Positions 60,479 to 64,000 of a stretch of DNA of 64,000 bases are shown one piece after another; positions within the stretch are counted from its first letter, which is position 1, and each line of letters starts with the position of its first letter. A program made the position numbers and the translations under genes. A model generated the notes under the pieces. It was given only the letters and a program-made list of their open reading frames with translations. It had not been told where the DNA came from and did not search any database. The stretch lies in contig NZ_CP060723.1 of the NCBI RefSeq assembly GCF_014395225.1, positions 992,001 through 1,056,000 on the forward strand. Reading direction: 5' to 3'. Source of the stretch: Pedobacter roseus. Its GTDB lineage: Bacteria > Bacteroidota > Bacteroidia > Sphingobacteriales > Sphingobacteriaceae.

Positions 60479-61829
60479 GGTTTGTTTTTTTTCTGAATGA
60501 TAAAATACGTTCGCCTGCAAAAATCAAAAATGCCGCTATCCAAAATAGATTTCCCAAAGGCTCGTTTTTGATCGTTTTAGCAGCAATCTCTGTTTTATTT
60601 TGCTCAATTAATCCATTTTGTGATAGCACACGCTGATCAGCAGGATGGTCTTCAAAGCCAAAACCATTCGAATTTTTGTCCTGGATAACAATTGGCATCA
60701 ATGCTTTTACAAACAATCCATCCCAAACCAGCTCGTTCCATTGTGGGTTAAAGCGGCTGTAAAAATGAAAAATGTTTAAATTATTGGTCTTGTCCTTTGT
60801 TAAAATCGCATTTCCGAAACCGTCTGTCCATATTTTTTCTGCCTGGTGATTTGATTCAATTCTTTTGCTCAATTTAATCAGAAGGCCTTCCAGGTTAATA
60901 AATGATGCTGAAGCCACCAACTTCCCTTTTTCGTATTGAAATAATGTTCCATCCGATGTGATCGATGATTTGAAATCTGCTGAAACCGGATTATCTGACA
61001 ACCAAAAACCAATTGATGCTTTTTCTGCAGCTGCATTGATGATAACTTTCCGCTTAGTGAAACTTTCAATGGCTTTTAAGGCTGCAGTTAAGTATTTACT
61101 GTCTGTAATGCCCGGATCTTCATGTATCGCTACTCGTATCGGCTCCTCATCCGACGAATTCAAGGCTTGATAGCTTGTATTGGAAGGATTGGATTTCGCT
61201 TCGTACTTTTTTCCTGCATAAGTGGCAATCCAATTGCTTAAAGTATCGCTTTGCTTTAAAGGAACCCAGCTCAGCTTATAATTTACCGCTGGTAGTTCGT
61301 TACTAAAATGGTATAAGCGGTGGTCAGCAAAAAAATAAACTTTAGCTGCCGGTGGAATAAATTGATTGGCTGCGCTAAACAATGCGGTATAACTTAAGGT
61401 ACTAACCTGCTTTGCTTCGTTAAGAGTGGTATCTTTTAAGCTTAATGGTTTAAAACCAACATTAAAATCGTGGATTTCATAACCTTTTCTTAATAATGAA
61501 TCGATTGTTTTTCGATGCGTTTTAAAAACCCGGGGAAAATTGTTTTTCTCTACTAAAATCCATCCGTTTTTAGTATTGCCAGATACAATTTTTTTAAGAT
61601 AAGGCTGTGCCAAAAGAAATGCCAGCAGCAGCAAAAGCAAACAGCGCAGTACAAACAAAAGCCAATCGTTAATTTTGAAACTTTTAGAACTGGCGCTCGA
61701 ACTTTCACCCAACAAAGCAATGCTGCCAATTTTAATGGTTTTACCCTGTTTAACATTCCACAAATGTATAATGAGCGGCACAATGATGCCAGCAAGCGCA
61801 AATAAACCTATGGAATATAAAAAATGCAA
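60465..61829 (-). CDS. BatA-like (aerotolerance N-terminal domain) membrane protein
   Basis: The 454-aa protein has the BatA N-terminal membrane hairpin, MHFLYSIGLFALAGIIVPLIIH and a second helix near 58-78 (LLFVLRCLLLLLLAFLLAQP), a periplasmic domain of about 340 residues, and a C-terminal helix (LFWIAAFLIFAGERIL). It belongs to the same group as the protein at 24704 but is shorter. It is 2 bp after the DUF58 gene and overlaps the DUF4175-like gene, so it is part of one operon. Confidence 0.82.
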   Translation of the reverse strand: MHFLYSIGLFALAGIIVPLIIHLWNVKQGKTIKIGSIALLGESSSASSKSFKINDWLLFVLRCLLLLLLAFLLAQPYLKKIVSGNTKNGWILVEKNNFPRVFKTHRKTIDSLLRKGYEIHDFNVGFKPLSLKDTTLNEAKQVSTLSYTALFSAANQFIPPAAKVYFFADHRLYHFSNELPAVNYKLSWVPLKQSDTLSNWIATYAGKKYEAKSNPSNTSYQALNSSDEEPIRVAIHEDPGITDSKYLTAALKAIESFTKRKVIINAAAEKASIGFWLSDNPVSADFKSSITSDGTLFQYEKGKLVASASFINLEGLLIKLSKRIESNHQAEKIWTDGFGNAILTKDKTNNLNIFHFYSRFNPQWNELVWDGLFVKALMPIVIQDKNSNGFGFEDHPADQRVLSQNGLIEQNKTEIAAKTIKNEPLGNLFWIAAFLIFAGERILSFRKKTNHVKN

Positions 61830-61831
61830 TG

Positions 61832-62719
61832 TTAAATTTTGAGTTTACTTCTTTGTTTTAAAAAATCTCTTAAAGCCTGATCCAGCGGTTCGTCGGTGGT
61901 AATTATCCGGTAAAAAATCCTTCTATCCAGCAGTTTTATCCTGGTTTCTTCCAGATAGGCATTAAGTTTGTTTTGATAGTTGGTCCTTGCTTTCGTTTGA
62001 TCAATCTGAATGGTTTCTCTTGTTTCCAGGTCTTCGAAAGTCGTATAACCTTTAAAATCCAGATCCAGCTCATTTCTTGATAAAAGATGAAAAACTACGA
62101 TTTCGTGCCTTAAAGTATTCAACGTATCTAATAATTTAATGATTTCATCGTCTTTTTGATAAAGATCGGTAACGAAAATCAGCAATTCGCGTTTTTGGGC
62201 ACCGGCAAACAACTCTTTGTAGTGGATAGGTTTGGTAAATGTCCCGTTGGGATGAATCTGCTCCAGCTGGTAAAATAACCTGGCTAAATGCTGGTAATCC
62301 TGTTTGGGCGTCATCGAGAAAATACCTGAGTTTTTCAGTACATACAAACCAATCGCATCGCCCTGTAAATTGGCAAGGTAAGCTAAAGAGGCACCGAGGT
62401 ACCTTGCATAATCTATTTTGGTGAAATCACCATCACTATGGTCCATTGAGGCACTCGCATCGATTAATATGCGTACGGCAATATTCGTTTCTACCTCCGA
62501 TTCGCGGATGTAATAACGGTCGGAACGGGCAAACATTTTCCAGTCGAGCGAACGCAGGTCGTCGCCGGGCTGATAACTTCTATATTGGCTAAACTCCAAT
62601 CCCGGCCCCTTTACGGTACTTTTATTAATACCATTCATAAAACCATCAATCGTCATTTTTGCCGATAATGAAAGGTCTTTAATGGCCATCAATATTTTAG
62701 GATCGAGCAGCTTACTCAT
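61832..62719 (-). CDS. DUF58 vWA-like protein
   Basis: The 295-aa protein shows the DUF58 signature FSQYRSYQPGDDLRSLDWKM followed by a vWA-like MIDAS in ILIDASASMDHSD, and continues to a basic tail. DUF58 proteins are always associated with MoxR AAA ATPases and BatA-type proteins. The stop of moxR overlaps this start by one base. It is thought to be a substrate or adaptor of MoxR. Confidence 0.93.
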   Translation of the reverse strand: MSKLLDPKILMAIKDLSLSAKMTIDGFMNGINKSTVKGPGLEFSQYRSYQPGDDLRSLDWKMFARSDRYYIRESEVETNIAVRILIDASASMDHSDGDFTKIDYARYLGASLAYLANLQGDAIGLYVLKNSGIFSMTPKQDYQHLARLFYQLEQIHPNGTFTKPIHYKELFAGAQKRELLIFVTDLYQKDDEIIKLLDTLNTLRHEIVVFHLLSRNELDLDFKGYTTFEDLETRETIQIDQTKARTNYQNKLNAYLEETRIKLLDRRIFYRIITTDEPLDQALRDFLKQRSKLKI

Positions 62720-63765
62720 TAAATGTTTGCTTTTGGTTTCGAAATGGCTTTGATCAGTTCGTCGGTTACCTTGTCTGATGATACATTTTCGGCCTCTGCT
62801 TTAAAGTTCATCAATACCCTATGGCGTAACACCGGATAGGCCATGGCCTGTAAATCTTCTAAAATTACAGCATATCTACCTTTAAATAAGGCTCTTGCTT
62901 TGGCCGTTAAAATCAGCGCCTGTCCTGCCCGTGGACCAGCGCCCCAACGTACCCATTCTTTTACAAAGCTTACGGTTGTGGTATCAGGGCGGGTAGCACG
63001 GATGAGGTCACTAACATAAGTAATCAGATCATCACTGATACTTACTTCACGGGTAATGGCTTGTAATTCCTTAATTTCTTCTGCACCGATAATCGGGTTA
63101 ATTACCGCTTTTTTGCTGCCTGTGGTACTGCTTAAAATCTGTGTTTCCTCGGCTGCGGTAGGGTAACCGATTTTGATGTATAAAAGAAAACGGTCTAACT
63201 GTGCTTCTGGCAGGGGGTAAGTTCCGGCCTGTTCAATCGGGTTTTGGGTAGCCAGGATAAAGAACGGACGATCTAAAGGATAGGTTTGCCCGCCGTAGGT
63301 TACTTCAAATTCCTGCATGGCCTCCAATAATGCTGATTGTGTTTTGGGTGGCGTCCGGTTTACTTCATCTGCCAGGATAATGTTGGCAAATAAAGGTCCT
63401 TTATTAAACTTAAAGAAGCGTTTTCCGGTTACATGGTCTTCTTCGAGTATTTCGGTGCCCACAATATCGGTAGGCATTAAATCGGGTGTAAACTGGATTC
63501 TTCTGAAAGAAAGATCTAAAGCCTGCGACATGGTCCTCACCATTAAAGTTTTTGCCAAACCAGGTACACCCTCCAGTAAACAATGCCCGCCGGCCATTAA
63601 AGCGATCAGCATTTCTTCAATGATCACATCCTGACCCACAATTACTTTTTGTATTTCGCTTTTTAACAGGGAGATCTTATCGATCAATATTTTTAGGTTG
63701 CTTTCTGAACGCTCCAAAATGGTTAATTTTTTAGTTTTACGATATGGTGCTTCAATATAGCGCAT
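62719..63765 (-). CDS. MoxR-family AAA+ ATPase
   Basis: The 348-aa chaperone ATPase has Walker A GVPGLAKTLM, Walker B IILADEVNRTPPKTQ, the sensor segment FFILATQNPIEQAGTYPLPE, and arginine-finger region PEAQLDRFLLYI. It is the first gene of the minus-strand group MoxR-DUF58-BatA-DUF4175-membrane protein and drives metal insertion or maturation in related systems. The first 20 residues are non-conserved, so the true start may be slightly downstream. Confidence 0.95.
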   Translation of the reverse strand: MRYIEAPYRKTKKLTILERSESNLKILIDKISLLKSEIQKVIVGQDVIIEEMLIALMAGGHCLLEGVPGLAKTLMVRTMSQALDLSFRRIQFTPDLMPTDIVGTEILEEDHVTGKRFFKFNKGPLFANIILADEVNRTPPKTQSALLEAMQEFEVTYGGQTYPLDRPFFILATQNPIEQAGTYPLPEAQLDRFLLYIKIGYPTAAEETQILSSTTGSKKAVINPIIGAEEIKELQAITREVSISDDLITYVSDLIRATRPDTTTVSFVKEWVRWGAGPRAGQALILTAKARALFKGRYAVILEDLQAMAYPVLRHRVLMNFKAEAENVSSDKVTDELIKAISKPKANI

Positions 63766-63868
63766 ATTGGCAGATAGTTTTTAGCCTTGTGGAAAGAATA
63801 TCAAAAAATTTACAAGATAATTGGCCTAAAAAACCTGATTTATAAAAAATGAAGGTAATTTTAGGGTG

Positions 63869-64000
63869 ATGCAAAGAGCTAAATTTACATTTGCGAGGTT
63901 AAAATATAATTCGGGCGACTGGGATACCGATCAACGCATGCCTTCTAATCTCTTAAATTCTCTTCTGGAGTATACCACCATTCCATTGGATGAAGAAGAA
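63869..64000 (+). CDS. DUF4159-type protein (partial, N-terminal)
   Basis: Only 44 codons are present before the right edge. The sequence MQRAKFTFARLKYNSGDWDT with DQRMPSNLLNSLLEYTTIPL matches the start of DUF4159 proteins, which are often encoded near MoxR/BatA groups. It is divergent from moxR with a 103-bp gap. An upstream GTG is in frame but unnecessary. Confidence 0.72.
   Translation, partial: MQRAKFTFARLKYNSGDWDTDQRMPSNLLNSLLEYTTIPLDEEE

Noticed and set aside
1..64000. CRISPR arrays
   Set aside because: No regularly spaced direct repeats with unique spacers were seen; the repeats present are isolated inverted elements.

Overview
The window is chromosomal DNA of a low-GC Bacteroidota bacterium, most likely a Pedobacter-like member of the Sphingobacteriaceae. 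This rests on Bacteroidota-type promoters (TTTG, about 19 bp, TAnnTTTG), the bifunctional HisB fused to a HAD phosphatase, many Bacteroidota families (DUF3667, DUF4199, DUF4159, GH3-like, BatA-type proteins), weak Shine-Dalgarno signals and many dispersed intergenic inverted repeats that begin with CGTCATT-type ends. No phage, transposase, CRISPR or plasmid functions were seen.

Layout. 1-6970 (minus strand): histidine operon hisG-D-C-B-(orf170)-H-A-F, with an unrelated membrane-protein gene between hisB and hisH. 7243-8808: a lipoprotein L,D-transpeptidase. 9119-17908: a Ter-type stress cluster of four TerD-family proteins, a small membrane protein, three TerY-type vWA proteins, an orphan membrane-anchored protein, a PP2C phosphatase whose frame is broken at a run of seven G, and a protein kinase. 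There is no TerB or TerC here. 17947-23991: a compact eight-gene NAD/ADP-ribose cluster of Nudix-winged-helix regulator, PRPP synthetase, deoxyribosyltransferase-like protein, NADAR, macrodomain, KptA-type RNA 2'-phosphotransferase, calcineurin-like phosphatase and NAMPT. Matching 21-bp palindromes overlap the two promoters at its start.

24002-39063: a BatA-like protein with a catalytically degenerate dihydroorotase, a zeta-toxin-like module between 36-bp direct repeats, two glycosyltransferases, a GH3-like enzyme, dxr-rseP and hscB. tRNA-Leu(CAA) follows at 39143. 39550-48737: a fatty-acid desaturase, small membrane proteins, an NPP-type phosphodiesterase, an AraC regulator, an exported amidohydrolase and several orphans. 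48899-50025 (minus): a promoter-like -7 element, tRNA-Cys(GCA), a SAM-I riboswitch 16 nt behind the tRNA, a 60-aa orphan and a DUF4833-like exported protein. 50026-51434 has no recognisable gene, only repeats and hairpins. 51435-56230 (minus): two TldD paralogues around a TldE/PmbA partner. 56559-63765 (minus): MoxR-DUF58-BatA-DUF4175-like-membrane protein, divergent from a partial DUF4159 gene at the right edge.

The most notable items are the NAD/ADP-ribose/RNA-end cluster with its operator pair, directly beside the Ter signalling cluster; the tRNA-Cys/SAM-I riboswitch transcript that leads into an orphan 60-aa protein; the split PP2C gene with a correctly phased slippery heptamer; and repeat elements that have become the N-terminal codons of hisH and the GH3-like gene.
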